From Kryptolebias marmoratus (lineage: Eukaryota; Chordata; Actinopteri; Cyprinodontiformes; Rivulidae): DNA of 64,000 nucleotides. Position numbers and translations under genes: made by a program. Each line of letters begins with the position of its first letter. Position 1 is the stretch's first letter. Of the stretch, positions 19,791 through 33,700 are shown in pieces. The stretch covers positions 7,260,663 through 7,324,662 of the forward strand of contig NC_051450.1 in NCBI RefSeq assembly GCF_001649575.2, in the 5' to 3' direction. A model generated the notes under the pieces. That model did no database searches, was not told the origin of the DNA, and worked only from the letters and a program-made list of their open reading frames with translations.

Positions 19791-22000
19791 AAGAATTAAA
19801 AGACAATCTCTTACCTTTCTACACTAACAAAAAATAAGTGAAAAGGGTATCAAATAAATGTCAGCTCACTCCTACAAACATCTACTATTTATAGATTAGC
19901 TGTTTGGCTGACCTGGTACAGCAGGTGTGGCTGGTGGCAGAGGATGGATGATGCCACGTGGTCTTACCAGACAGGTTATCCAACAGCAACCATGGCTTCA
20001 TTACCAGCACACTAATTTGATTTATTGAAGACACAGACTCACACACACACACCTTTTTTCTTAGTTCCCATCTCATCCTAGTGGCAGAAACATGCATATT
20101 TGTGCTTTTTGCATCCCCTCTTACCTGTGAATGCCTTCATCTTTATCTGTCCGCTAAGGTCTGTAGCCTCCTCAGCGCAAAAATCTGAGCATATACAGCC
20201 CAGATTTTTGCAATAACGCTGGCTGTACGCGCTGCAGCACATGCTCCCTCCTTCTAAAATAGCGACACCAAAGATACAACAAACAAAAAATGTTGTGGGT
20301 CAGACCACGGGCAGAAGAAAACACAACATGAACGCTTGTTTTGAGGCTTGTTGCTGTTGACATTTGGACAATTTGTCAATATGGAAATACAGGGACACAA
20401 AAACGGCATCAAAATCCTGATGAGAAAACACCATAGAGTTAAAAGCAGAGAGGAAGTGCTCGTCACATGATCCTGTGACTCAAAGGACAATCGCCACCAT
20501 TATCAAAACATGGGCAGGTTACAACTGCACCAATAAACGTAAAAAAGCATCTGGTATATCCTTCCATAGGTAAGTCACCCTACAATAAACAATTTTGCAA
20601 GAAGTTATTAAGAAAAGCTACCTTCAAATGGTAAATCTACCATGTTCACGCTGATACTTTGTGGCTTTGCTTCTTATGACAAGAAATATATAATGTGGCT
20701 GTCTTAATCACTAAATTTATGTGATTAACTGCTGTTGCATGTCTAAGCAAAATTTTGGAACTGGAATTAAGGTACACATATCCTGATTTCCCTGAAGCCT
20801 CAGCTTCTTCCAATCTGGATCCTACAACACATTATTGTGTTGTTTTTAATTGTCAAGCAGATTTTACTTTTACACTAGTATTGTTACTATATTTGATAAA
20901 TTCAGGCTGTTACCGGCCTGTATGTTGACAATCCATCTGTCCAATCCACATTCTCCTAACTTCAGCTTCCTGCTGACTATTGGCTCTCCACTGCCTCGTT
21001 CGGGTTTCATTGTGTTCATTTCATGGAACTGACATGATTTTACACCAGTCTGTTGAATTTTAGGAAGCTCTACTGTATAGCTGAAGACCTGCATCATTTC
21101 AATGATGGCACGTCTTCTCGTATTTCACGACTTTGTTGACATTGCTCCCATTTTGCCGGCCTTTTTAGATCCTCCACAATGTCACAAATTCTGATTAGAC
21201 AATGAGCGGGAGTGCTCTCTCTGTTTTAAACTCCATGGAAATCACTCAAACTCTGTTTCTTCTTCTTGTCTTTTGAACAATCAGATAACAAATCAGCACA
21301 TCGTCGCCACCTGTGGCTGTAGTGCAAACTGTAGGCTCCTGAGTAGAATGCTTTCGTGCAGCTAAACTGCGAGCGTGAGTATGTGCATACACAAAAGGTT
21401 GCCTATATGCACATGCAAAAGCATGAACAACTATGTTTCCAGCTTGTAAACCTCAAAGTGTCGTAATGCAATTGCATAGAACGAGCTTCATTTTCTAAAC
21501 TGTGATGTAGCTGGGGATTTTTTTTCTCTGAAAAGTAAACTGGATGATCAATGCCTTCCTGCAAAAACCCAGCCCACTTGTACACTAGCTTGTACTCTGA
21601 TGAATATTTATGTTCTCAATAAACAGTTAAAACTGAGTCGTTTGAATTCTTAAACTTCCTAAGTTTTGTGAAATTCAGATTCACTCGACAAAACAATGTG
21701 TCAGTGGGTTAATGTATGAAACTCCTGGTTTTAACATGAGGCAAAGAGAGTAAACTGTATTTTCCCAACCCCTTTTTAACATACCATTTTTAAATACCTT
21801 TTGAGTTTACAATGACTGACAACAAAACCTGAGAGTAAAACTCATTATAGTAGATGTTTATCAGGGAACGCTGTGACCAAATTTAAAGACTCTTTTCCAG
21901 TATAATTTTCCTCTAGCTTTCAGTGTAATGCAACAGGAAGCAGCAGCCTTAATTTCCTTCCTCGTGAATTGATAAATCTGTTGATATTATTACTACTGTC
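19790..22000. other. Intergenic stretch without recognised gene
   Basis: Between cibar2 and arhgef4. No exon with convincing homology was seen. A short palindromic stretch, with 'aaaaatctgagcatatacag' and its partial complement around 20180-20215, is the only local structure noted. Confidence 0.4.
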
Positions 22001-22009
22001 ATGTGTACC

Positions 22010-22830
22010 CCACTCGATAAAATTGCTCCTCTGAAAAAGAAAGCAATCAGTCAGAGGAAGCTGGCTCCTTGGTTTAATTTAGAATTATGTACTTTAGGAC
22101 AGTAAAGTAGAAAGTTGAAAAGAAAATGGCACTCTAACTTGGAAGAATTTCCTTTAACCTGGAGAGATAGCCTGCTAGCATACAAGTAAGCCATTCTTAA
22201 AGCTAGGACTGTATATTATTCATCTTTAATAGAAGAGTATAAGAACAACCCCAGGTTTCTTTTTAGAACTGTAGCTAGACTAATGAAGAGTTCTATCTTT
22301 GTTGAGCCATGTATCCCTGTAACTATATAGTGATGACATCATGAGATTCTTCATAAAATAAAATCATTTCAATTCAAGAGAAAATTTACACCATCCTTCC
22401 TACTGTTGTTACTTGTTCATCATGAAATGAAGCACCTTTAGATATCATTAGAACCTGATTTGTGTTTGGATTATTTTCGTCCTGTTGAGCTCTATGAATT
22501 GTCAAAAATAACAGCTTAGTCTAAACCGGGGTAGGCAACCCTGGTCCTTGAGGGCCACTATCCTGCATGTTTTACTTGTTTCCCTGCTCCAACACATTTA
22601 ATTCAGTGGTTAAATTACCTCTTCATGTTCTGCACAAGCCTGTTAATCACCCATTGATTCAAATCAGGTGTGTTGGAGCAGAGAAACACGTAAAACATGC
22701 AGGATAGTGGCCCTCGAGGACCAGGGTTGCCTACCCCTGGTCTAAACCATCAACATGTCTGCTGGATCCCGTCCCAACCAGAATGTTCAAAGATATTTCA
22801 GGCATCATATTTTACCATATTTTGGTGATC
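22010..22830 (+). mobile_element. L2-like LINE fragment interrupted by a MITE
   Basis: The plus strand reads LDKIAPLKKKAIRQRKLAPW FNLELC-like sequence at 22014-22090 and, beyond a 213-bp insertion, SKPSTCLLDPVPTR-like sequence at 22741-22785. These two blocks are consecutive in the endonuclease-RT linker of fish L2-like elements. It is frame-broken and inactive. Confidence 0.72.
22519..22747. mobile_element. Non-autonomous hAT-like MITE with 8-bp TSD
   Basis: The element spans 22527-22739 (213 bp). The ends 'cggggtaggcaaccctggtc' and 'gaccagggttgcctacccctg' are inverted repeats extending about 50 bp. The target-site duplication gtctaaac is perfect (22519-22526 and 22740-22747). It belongs to the same general group as 35124-35361, 41383-41622 and about 60605-60800, all with a central 'caggatagtgg'/'caggacagcgg'-type arm. 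Confidence 0.85.
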
Positions 22831-22939
22831 ACATGTTGCTATATGGTCAAACACCCAATCAGATTTTGAGTTTGCAACACCAGGGCCACCTAGCAGGCCA
22901 TGAAGACATGGTCAGAGAGCGAAGCAGTGAGAACTAACA

Positions 22940-24639
22940 AAGGAGCTCAGGAGCCACTTGCACATTTAAACTAACAGGCGTAACAGGAATGTACCATGAA
23001 CGTCACACACATATGTCATGAGTCAAAATTCCTCACTTTTTGAGCAATGGAATGAAAACAATTAATCAAATTACACCAACATGTGGGGAAACAAAAGCAT
23101 AAAATTAACGACTTTTGAAAAAACTTTGCGTTCAATACTGTGAAAATTATTCATTCCTTTATTTTCTATTGTGTAGGAAAAAGATTTATACACAAATGTT
23201 ATGCACATATTAGTGTTACTAACTAAAAATAATGTAAACTTTACTAAAAACAGAAAAAACGGAAGCTAACTTAAAAATAGACTTGAATCTGTCATAATCT
23301 ATAAAGTGCCATATTTCTTACACAACAAATAATGAGCCAGACCTTTTCTTAGCTTAGGAATGTTTAATATTGTGTACCATTTGAACAGAAGGTTGGAGGG
23401 AGTACACTTCACTGAATGCACTTACAGAGCAACATCACTGGGCTGCACTGATCTGAGATGAGATTACACTGGTGACCAGATAAACAGAGCAGGAATACTG
23501 GATATTAGAAGCACTGGTAGACAATAGAATTGATGTGAGTGTGTACAATCCTGTCAGCTTAGTAAAAACACCACGACGCCTGTCAGTCAGATTAGTTTGA
23601 GCAATCAGGGTTCTTCAGAGATAAAAAAAACAAAACAAAACAAAACAGAAGAGATTCTTCACAGTATTAGTTCGTCACATCCATGCATGTCATTGTAAGT
23701 TGTCCATGTCACACCTGAAATGGCACTTTATTAAATAAAAAATATAAAAATAAAATAAAGTGAGGGGAAAAAAAGAGTAGGTTGCTTACTTTCACTACCA
23801 CAGTAGGCATAAGGAAAAGTTGAGAATCGGGCTTGCTCGATCGTGCAGGTTTACTGCTGCTTGTTGGGGGAAAAAAAACAACAACAACAAAAAAAAAAAT
23901 CTTCTCAAACTCTTTGGGCTGCATCGTATGAAGCATTAGCACAGTCCAACAACTGAATCAGAGAAAATATAGTTCGAAAGCGTACAGATGGGAGAGCACG
24001 GAACGTTTCAAATGTTTTTTTGAAATGGTTACAAAATATATCAGCACGGAGAGAAGCACAAAGAGTTTTAGCCTCAACCCAATTTTCCTTTTCTTTCTTT
24101 TTTCTTTTCTCTTTTTTTTCTTTAAAGCAAACATAGAACAAACCAACAGATTGAAATCAATCTTCTGACACAATGAAAAGTTGGCAAATTTGTCAAATTG
24201 TGAAACGAAATGACAAAACGGCAGATTAAAAACCACACAGTTTCGTTTACAGGCAACATTTCCACAAAGGCAGCTCAGCCATGAGTCCCGGTCACCGCAG
24301 AGGTACAGTAGGAGTTAAACTTTTGATTTCAGAAGTAGCAGAAGTAGGTTAAAAAAAACGAGTCCACTCTCCCTGTTTGACTCCAGGAAATCATTCTCAT
24401 ATCTGATTATTCGTCAACCTATAAAGTGCTTTCATAAAAATAATCTCCTCCTCATTATAATCATCTGCTTCTGTACAAGTCAGTATATTAATCCTGGAAA
24501 AGGTTACAAGTTGGAAAGAAATAAAGAGGGACAGTTAAAAAGGGGTCTTCTCAGGCATGAGCAGAGAGCGCTTCGCTTTTGGACTTCAGCTGCCCGCCCC
24601 CTCCGTGACACTTTGTCTCGCGTTTTCCCGTCCCAGGTT
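22940..24639 (-). other. Probable arhgef4 3' UTR and flanking region
   Basis: Sequence left of the arhgef4 stop codon (24640) has no other gene. An AATAAA on the minus strand at about 23727-23735, in an A/T-rich stretch, could be the polyadenylation signal, giving a 3' UTR of roughly 0.9 kb. A (CAAAA)n-like run at 23624-23648 was also seen. Confidence 0.35.
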
Positions 24640-24794
24640 TCACTTCTTGAAGGGAGTCAGTCTGCCGATGTTATGCCAGAAGGTGGTTTTGCGCTTGGGC
24701 TCGGCCAGCATGAAGACCTGCTGCTGGGGCAGAGCAGTGGGAAGGGAGGGGTGTTTCTGCCGCAGGAGGAAGTCGCAGTACGGCCTGGTCACTG
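24640..24794 (-). CDS. arhgef4: arhgef4 last coding exon
   Basis: The acceptor is GCTCTTCCACCCCAG|CAGTGA and the stop is TGA. It encodes [20 protein letters not shown], then [20 protein letters not shown] and IGRLTPFKK, the conserved Asef-family C-terminus. Confidence 0.95.
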
Positions 24795-27700
24795 CTGGGG
24801 TGGAAGAGCAAATCATAAAAGGTACAACAGGAAGGGTCAATACCTGAGAAAACGGGACAGTGGCAATAACAGTAGCTTATATGTCATTGCTGTATCTTTG
24901 CCGCACAGCTACAGGCAGCAGGCAAAAAAATATCTGAGTTCTAACTGGGCAAAAGTTGTTGTTTTTTTGTTTTTTTTCCAGGCACTGAAATTAAAAGAAA
25001 AATCGATTTACTTTGAGGAAAGAAAGACATGAATGAAATCAGGCTGTTAGTAGGAGTGATGAAAGCGACATCAGAGTGTTAGGCCTAATCTGTATCATTC
25101 ACAGCCTTTGTATATCATAAACATCTGTGTATCATTCGTTCTTCAGTTTCAATTGCCAATCAAAAATTAAATAATGTAAAACGGACTGGTTATTTTATTT
25201 TTTGTTTTTTATTATAACACCAAAAACGAAAAAAAAAAAAAAAATGCCTCGTTTTTCATATTTCACTTTTAGGCTAAGATCAGAAACACGAAATCGAAAA
25301 ACAGGCAAGAGGACAAAATTTGATTTTAATATTTATTTGGTCAGATTTAGGTGACCCGTAAGTGACTGTATGCGGCAGCTAAGGTAATGTAGTGGACAGT
25401 ATGGCGGCGCTAGAACCACAGATCGAGGACTCGTTTAACAGCGGTTTGATCCTCGAAACAATACGTAAGTCTCCATGGCTGATGGGTCTGACTGGATTAT
25501 CTGGTCCTAATTGACACTGAACAAACACAAATATGTAGACGCCTTATTACGTCCTGGAGCGCATCCGCCGTCACCGCCATGTTGGACGGATCTCTGCTCT
25601 CTCTAAGGCCCGGTCCCAATACTCGCACCCTACGCCCCTCTATGAAGTGTGTACTCAGTCGAAGTGCACTGAAGGGTTTGTGTGCGCAGGTTACAAGCAT
25701 GCAAGAATTGGGGAATTGGGACAGTACAGGTTACATCTTCTACTTGCGCCTCTGGGCCGTAACTGTGACATCCAATACGGTGGGACCAGTCGCTGTTTTG
25801 ATATTTTAAGAAGATGCCAGTACAATTTTAAAAGTACAGTAAAGGTATATTTGCTCTCCAAAGTCATTGCAGGAGATATTTGGCTGTTCAGATGTGTTTT
25901 GTTATGACTTGTTGAATAGAGAGCAAAGTTTGATAGTATTCCCACCTGTACAGCAGAGTGAAACAAGAATTATTTCAATACTTTACATTTAAAAACTGCT
26001 TTTTTTGTGACAGTAATGAACCACTGCCATATATCCACCTTTTATTTCAAAACCCTTTCAATATGAATAAAGATAATAAAAAAATTAAAAAAAAAGAAAC
26101 GTCACATGCAGCGATGAATTGTGGGTAAACACTTCGCCCAAGTCCGCTTGGATGCGGGCTTCGCTGAAGGCCGGATGTAGTACACAAAGGGGGCGGGGCT
26201 AAAGAGCACTCCGGAGAATTGGGACACACTACACACTCAAACCCTTCAGCATGAACGCGCATTTGAAGGACACAAGGGTGGAATGAGGGTGCGAGTGCGA
26301 GTATTGAGACTGGGCCTAAGAACCAACAGGAGTAACCACTAGTCCTCATCTCTCATTAGCTCTTTCTGTTTCTTTCTGTTTAGCCTGTAGCAACAAGGAA
26401 CACAGAAACCTGAAGGAAAGCTGCAGAGAGCTTCCAGTGGACATTTCTCAACATTTTCCTGAAAACCCGACCAATTAAATATTAACCCTCTCAGGCTCAA
26501 ATTAAGTTTTAGTAACAGGAAAAATCAGATATTTGGGGGAAATTATCATCTGAGTAAAATAAGGCTCATAAAATATGAATGTGGAGTAATTAGGTATATG
26601 CAATTCGCTGTTGCAAATCTGCAACGTCTGCCTTGAGAGGGTTAAAATCAAATTCTGTCCTGCTGCCTGTTTTTCCATTTCGTGTTTTCAATCTTAGCCT
26701 AAAAGTGAAATATGAAAAACCAGGTGTTTTTTTCGTTTTTGGTGAAAATGCAAAACAAAAAACAAAATAAACAGTCCGTTTTTCATTATTTGATTTTTGA
26801 TAATCAATTGAAAATGGAAAGAACGAATGATACACGGGTTCGTAAAGTTTCTATTAACTTTCAGACAAACATTTGTTATTGGTAACGCGTCCCACTCTGT
26901 GCAGTATGAACATTTCCTATCTGCCCAATGTGCCTTTGTCCCATAGGTTCCCAAAGTTGAGGTCGGGACCCCATTGTGGGTCAGGAAATGTGAAGTGAGC
27001 GTCCCCGAATGATCTCCAGAAATAAAAAAAACTAACGGCATATTCTCACCATAATTACTGCAAAGAATAGATGCAACAATAATCATTAATGAAACTAGTA
27101 TCGTAGTTAACAGGGTTGTGGCGTTGTCATGATGTTCTTGTTTAATAACAGAATTTGGAAGATTAAAGTGGGAATATTTGGGGTCACAAGCTTCTGACGC
27201 TTTTATTTTGTGGGTAAGAAGCTGAAAAGTTTGGGAACCGCTGCCATAGGTGGCTGATAACTGCTTTAGGACTCCTTCACACAGCATATCAACCATGCTA
27301 CACTCTCCATGACCTAAATGACCTGTTAGAAGGTGGCTAGATTATGAGTTGGAAAAACCTTCATGGTGAAGACAGTCAAAGATGCTGACTCCAAAGTGTG
27401 ATGGCAACATTTCATACGTATAGCTTTCACTGCAGGCCCCTTGTTAAAACGATAGGCGTTGCTACTAGCAAATGACCAAGTGTACCTCATAAAGTGGATG
27501 GTGAGTGTGTAACTTCATAAAGTCTAAAAAAATGTTCCTAAACACATACCTTTGGGTTTCCCAGCTGGGTGTCTCTTGCAGGCATTCAGCATAGCTTGTT
27601 TCTTTTGGACTTCAGTTAGAGAGAAACCTGAGAAATGAACAAAACAAAAAGATAATTTTTCATTCTGAGGGAACTTTTCAAACCGTGCTTCAGCAATTTT

Positions 27701-30700
27701 TTTCAAATGCAATAAAAGACATTTCATATAAAGTTTCATTACGTGATTTTTATCAGACTACTGTAGTGAATGAGTGGTAGAGTTGCCTCGTCGGCAGTCC
27801 GTCCAAGTGAGCAGTTTTTTTACACTACATGCTGAATTTTAAAAATGTGTACTTCAGACATAAACTGTACAGAGCATGAAGTTGTTTATTATTGAATTTA
27901 TTTTAGTATACATATTAATTTGTTTTTTAAACAGTTTAGTTAGTGTCAAGTTACACTATCAAAGAAAACATACAGTAACTATAGACCAGTTTTAAACTTT
28001 ATTACTATTTCTATTAGTAGTTTTTCAAAACAAAGTAACATCCAATTACCATAAAGTAATGCCAAATAAATAAAAATATGTAATGTATAATAAGTGAATG
28101 CATACATATTCACCCCCTATAAAGTGACTGTCCTAATTCAACTCAGAGAAAGGATTATTGAAAAGTACAAGTCAGGGGATGGATCCAAAAGGATTTTCAA
28201 GGCCCTAAACATCCCCAGGAAATCAAAGGAATCTGGGACATGTACCAATAGCAGGTCGTCCTCATAAATTGAGAGACCAAGAAGGAGAATAGTGAGAGAG
28301 ACCACCGAAACCTGTGAGCTCTCTGAAGGAGTTCTAAGCTTCAGCAGGTGAGATGGAGAGACTCAGCGACAACTGTTCTTTTGCAGACAGCAACAGATTG
28401 TCCTCCAGGATTTCTCTATATTTTGCAGCATTCATTTGTCCCGCTGCTTTTACAAGCCTTCCAAGACCTGGTGCCGAGTAGCACTTGATCGTGGAGTCTT
28501 CCACATGCCATTCAGATAAGTCTAGTCAAGATTTATTCTGCGTTTTCTTCAACAGTGGTTTTCTCTTTGCCACTCTCCCCTAAAGCTTAGACTGGTGAAG
28601 AACCTGATCAACAGTTGTTGTAACTCAGTATCTCCCATCTCACCAATTTTAGGACCAGTCGCAGCCCACACACGGCACTGCAGCATGAGCGTTGCGTATA
28701 TCGGACCTGTCTCACGGTCATGGTGGACCTGCTTCCGTTCGTCGGCAAAGGCTCTGAGCCAGCGTTGCTTCTGCTCAGGTTTCTTGGTAGACAGGAGGTG
28801 AACTTCATCACCAGTCAACGACCGAAGCTTCAGGGCGTTCTTCACACTGATGTTAAAATCTTTTTCCTTGCCATCTTCTACGTCTATCACCTCCATTTGA
28901 TCCATGTCCACCCGACCCTTGTAGTACAGAATGTCCCGGCGCAAGAGATCCTGCAATGAGGAGAAGTAATGAAACCCAACCCAGCGCAAATGTTGAGTGC
29001 CGAATGACTTTGCTGAAATTTGCTGAAGAAGCTAAAACTGAATTGCTAAAGCTAAAACAAGCAGAGCTGAAGCTAAAAAACAAGCAGAACAGAGTGCTTA
29101 AATTAACAGAACAGCAGCTAAAAGCACAGATCGGTAGCTTAAATTTGCAAAGCAGATACCAAAATTAACAAAACGTAGCTAAAATTAGCTAAATATATGC
29201 CAAAGCTAAACTGAACAAATCAGAAGCCAAAAGTAGCAAAACAGATACCAAAGAAAAAATTTGCAAAGTTGCAGCAAAACAAATACTAAATCTAAAATGA
29301 GCTAAATAGATTTTAACAATAACAAAAAAGGTAGCTAAAATTATAAAACAATAGCTAAAACTAAAATCAGCAAAATAGAACCTAAAATTAGCAAAACTGC
29401 AGCTGAAAGATGAAAGGGGCAGAACACTAGCTAAAACCTAAAAGTAGCAAAAGTGTAGCTAAAAGCTAGAAGTAGCAAACCATTAGCTAACATTAACATA
29501 AAAATACAAAAAAGAGAGCCAGTTTGCTGAAGCAAATTTTAAAGAAAACAATGTTTTGAAGAAATTGAAGAGATCTTATTGAATTTCTATGGGAAACTTT
29601 ATTTTAAATGGAGTTGAAGATTTATAGTATAAAAGTATAAAAGTTATAAGACCCAAAAGTCAAAGCACACTGTTTTTATTTGCTTATTTCTTCTTTATTT
29701 TACCAGGAAGGTCCCACTGAGATAAATTATCTCTCCTTCCAGGGAGTCCTGGTCAAGAAGGCGGCACAATACAAATCAAGAACAATCATTTAAAAAGTCA
29801 CAATACAAAGAGACATCAGTAAAAGACATCTAGAAAAACTGAATGAAATGAGGCATGTGTTAAAACAGGAAATATATCATGAATAAAACTATACCAGATC
29901 AGACCAATAATTTCTAACAAATATAAGTTTCTTTTAATGCAGCTTTGAAAAGGAAGTGTCTGAATGCTGATGGTGTTTGGAAGACTAGTCCAAAGTTGTG
30001 GGGCGCATAAGGAAATAGCAGTTTAGCAAAGTTCAGCAGATTGCACTGGGGTGGAGGTTGGGGTTCAATCCCCAGTCCCTGCAGCATGCCATACGGTCCT
30101 GTGCGCCCCAATGCCCATACTATATGCTACATGCTTACTGGTTTATGAATGAGAATATAAAAAGTGCAAAAATACACAAACTCCACATAGGAAGACCCCA
30201 GGTCCAACCCAGGGTTTGAACACAGGACCTTCTTGCTGTGAGACAATGGTGCTAACCACTAATCCATTGTACTGCTCAAAAATGAAAGCAGTGTATGAAT
30301 GGGAGAATGAGAAACTACTTGGAGAAGTTAAAAAGGCAATATATAAGTCTTATTATCCTGGGATGGATAAGAGAACTTTTGAAGAGGACCTGGTTCTGTA
30401 CGATGCACATGATATGATACTCTTCCTGATCCAGCTGAATGTTTTGATACATGAATGGTTCAAATAGCACCAAGTACGCTAAAGTAGTTTGATTGCAAAA
30501 AACTTAGTGAAGAAACTATAAATAGGAAAACAAGAGTTTGAGACAGATAGTTTTAAAAGTGACGGAACCAACAATACTGGCTGTTCTTCACCTAAGGAAA
30601 TAATTGTATACTCCCTATTTAAGCTTTGTCAGCAGAATAGGATACTACATAAAAATTATCTTGTAATGATAGCACATGTCTGCAAAGGTCTGAAATATTT

Positions 30701-33700
30701 CATATTCTAATTGAACAATTGTTTTTTTAGAGTCGGTGTGATGGTTTTGGCAGAAGTGAAAGACCATGTGACTAAAGCTCTAAAACACCCACGTATTGAC
30801 AAATACTTATGAACTTAAAGCCAAAAGCACCATCATAAAGTGACAATCCTGAACATCTGTTGGAGACCCCAATTCTAGCAGAAAGAAATAGTTTTGCAGT
30901 AAAACAATGACTCTTGGTTAGGAAGTAATTCTGTGATCCAACAAAAACTCAGTAACCTCCCCCATATGAGCAATGCCAAACATTTTATAGTAAATGGAAA
31001 TGAAATATTTTTTGCTTGTGAGACTTTGTGTGGAAATCTAACAGCTTTAAAAAGAACTAGTGTATCGTATATTGGGTGTAATCGACTGAAATACCTTTTT
31101 GCAATACACCATCTGATGGTCAAAGAGAAAAAACATTCTCTGTTGACTCTTAGTCTGAGGCTGGGTTAGCTTGGTCAGCTCCCCTGAAAAGATGAGTTCA
31201 GAACTTCTGACTAGAACGTCTTCACCCTGGGAAGATCAGATCAAACACACATAGCTGTTACTTGCTTGCCAGACTGATTACAGTTGCATTTTCTGGTATG
31301 AAGCGGAAGATCTAAGAGGAATGAAGCACGCCGACCTCCCAGTCCTCTATGGAACTCTGCCACTGGGCGATCTTATCGATGTTCTCAAGGCGCCGTTTTC
31401 TCTCGTTGATCAGTCTGGCCACGTTCTTCATCGCATTTAAGGCTGCCTCCACGTCCCTGTAGTCCCTGGAGAAACAGGAGTAACATTTAGTAAGATTATA
31501 AGCTTATTACATTCCTGTCGTTGAGAAATCCTCTGAAAGCTCAAAAGGACTAAATGTATGGCACGTACATCAAGAAAGCCTGACATAGATCATCATTCTG
31601 TGTCAGAGAACTTTATTCTCATCCAGTAAATGATAAAACATAAATTGCAACTCTGTTGCAATAAATGAATGTGACCTTCTAGAACTGAGCTTCTATTAAC
31701 TTGTGTTTGGAAAATAAAGGAGCCTCTGGTAAATATGATTTCTGTCATTGTCTTTAAAGACTTAATCCCCACAAATCTATGACATGTGTCTAATGGTGTG
31801 CTATACTGCACACAAACTGAAATGTTCTTGGTGAAAACTAGGAGGAAAACCTGTTTCAAAAACTACTTGGCAAGTAATTTTATAAAATGTCACTTAATGT
31901 GGGAAATAAATATGTTCTTTGACCCCATCCATCCATCCATCCATCCATCCATCCATCCATTCACCTTCTTCATTTTATCTGTTCACACGTCATGAAGCAA
32001 CAGGTCTAGGAGGGGATCCCAGACATCAATAGTAACATTCTCCAACTACTCCCAAGGTTCTGCCCAGAATTGTGTTCTTTTGATAAAGATCCATACTTCA
32101 TGACAATAGGTGAGAGTTGGAACATAGACAGACCAGTAAATTGAGAGCTTTGCCTTTCAGCTCAGCAATACTCTCATGTGGATAAGGCCTCAATTTGTCA
32201 AACCATCTCTTGCTCCATATCGCCATCACTCATGAACCATCCCTCTTAAATACTTCAACTCCTCCGCTTGAGGCAAAAACTTACCCCAGACTCAGAGGGA
32301 GCATTTCCCTTTTTTTCTGGTCGTGTCAGACTTAAGGTGAGATATAACTGTCGCCTGATTTGTGGCTCAAGTGAGAGACCGAGCTGCTGTTTAAGGCGAT
32401 TCAGCTCTCCTGTCGGGTTCACATGGAAAGTCTCAACATTGAAGTCTACAGGAAACCAACCCACACAGATCAGTACCTTCTGTTTGACTCTCACCACCCT
32501 CTGGAACACAAACTCTCTGTTATCAGAACTCTACAGCATCGGGCTGAACACGTCCCCACGAAGACAGAAGGGAAGGAGAAGGNNNNNNNNNNNNNNNNNN
32601 NNNNNNNNNNNNNNNNNNNNNNNNNNNNNNNNNNNNNNNNNNNNNNNNNNNNNNNNNNNNNNNNNNNNNNNNNNNNNNNNNNNNNNNNNNNNNNNNNNNN
32701 NNNNNNNNNNNNNNNNNNNNNNNNNNNNNNNNNNNNNNNNNNNNNNNNNNNNNNNNNNNNNNNNNNNNNNNNNNNNNNNNNNNNNNNNNNNNNNNNNNNN
32801 NNNNNNNNNNNNNNNNNNNNNNNNNNNNNNNNNNNNNNNNNNNNNNNNNNNNNNNNNNNNNNNNNNNNNNNNNNNNNNNNNNNNNNNNNNNNNNNNNNNN
32901 NNNNNNNNNNNNNNNNNNNNNNNNNNNNNNNNNNNNNNNNNNNNNNNNNNNNNNNNNNNNNNNNNNNNNNNNNNNNNNNNNNNNNNNNNNNNNNNNNNNN
33001 NNNNNNNNNNNNNNNNNNNNNNNNNNNNNNNNNNNNNNNNNNNNNNNNNNNNNNNNNNNNNNNNNNNNNNNNNNNNNNNNNNNNNNNNNNNNNNNNNNNN
33101 NNNNNNNNNNNNNNNNNNNNNNNNNNNNNNNNNNNNNNNNNNNNNNNNNNNNNNNNNNNNNNNNNNNNNNNNNNNNNNNNNNNNNNNNNNNNNNNNNNNN
33201 NNNNNNNNNNNNNNNNNNNNNNNNNNNNNNNNNNNNNNNNNNNNNNNNNNNNNNNNNNNNNNNNNNNNNNNNNNNNNNNNNNNNNNNNNNNNNNNNNNNN
33301 NNNNNNNNNNNNNNNNNNNNNNNNNNNNNNNNNNNNNNNNNNNNNNNNNNNNNNNNNNNNNNNNNNNNNNNNNNNNNCAACTCCACACTCTCTATTTCTG
33401 AATTGAGAAAGCTCCTCGGATGAGAAGCGAAACGTCTTCAACTACAGAATAGAAGTCCAGTTGTTTTTGTTTTTTAACCTTTTTTGAATTTACCATGGCC
33501 TGGATGACTGAGAATCTACACCAGCATAAGCAAGGTGCAGGTTATAATGCTTTTGTGCAGCAGTTTATGCTATATTGTGACAAATTAAACTAAGTGTTTT
33601 TCTAATACTCTCTGATGCTGTATATATGAAACATAACAGTCCTGATGCAAGAAGTTTGGTAATCTGATTGCACAAAAGCACATCACACTATTAAAAAAAG

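Larger units (their letters stand above)
25127..26835. mobile_element. Long-TIR element carrying exon-like sequence, in an arhgef4 intron
   Basis: About 190 bases at the left end (25127-25315; gtgtatcattcgttc, aaaacggact, tttttcatatttcactttta, ggctaagat) recur inverted at the right end (26645-26835) with roughly 85% identity by eye. No target-site duplication was found at the edges. The core holds a putative two-exon reading frame and a nested Harbinger-like element. Family unknown. It could instead be a local inverted duplication. Confidence 0.6.

Noticed and set aside
28549..28706. Continuation of the arhgef4 PH exon beyond 28707
   Set aside because: Homology ends at DRETG, and the next exon (27627) supplies FSLTEVQ in phase, so the extension is intron.
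31925..31961. (CATC)n run as a possible CRISPR-like or regulatory array
   Set aside because: Simple tetranucleotide repeat without spacers, explained as a LINE 3' tail.
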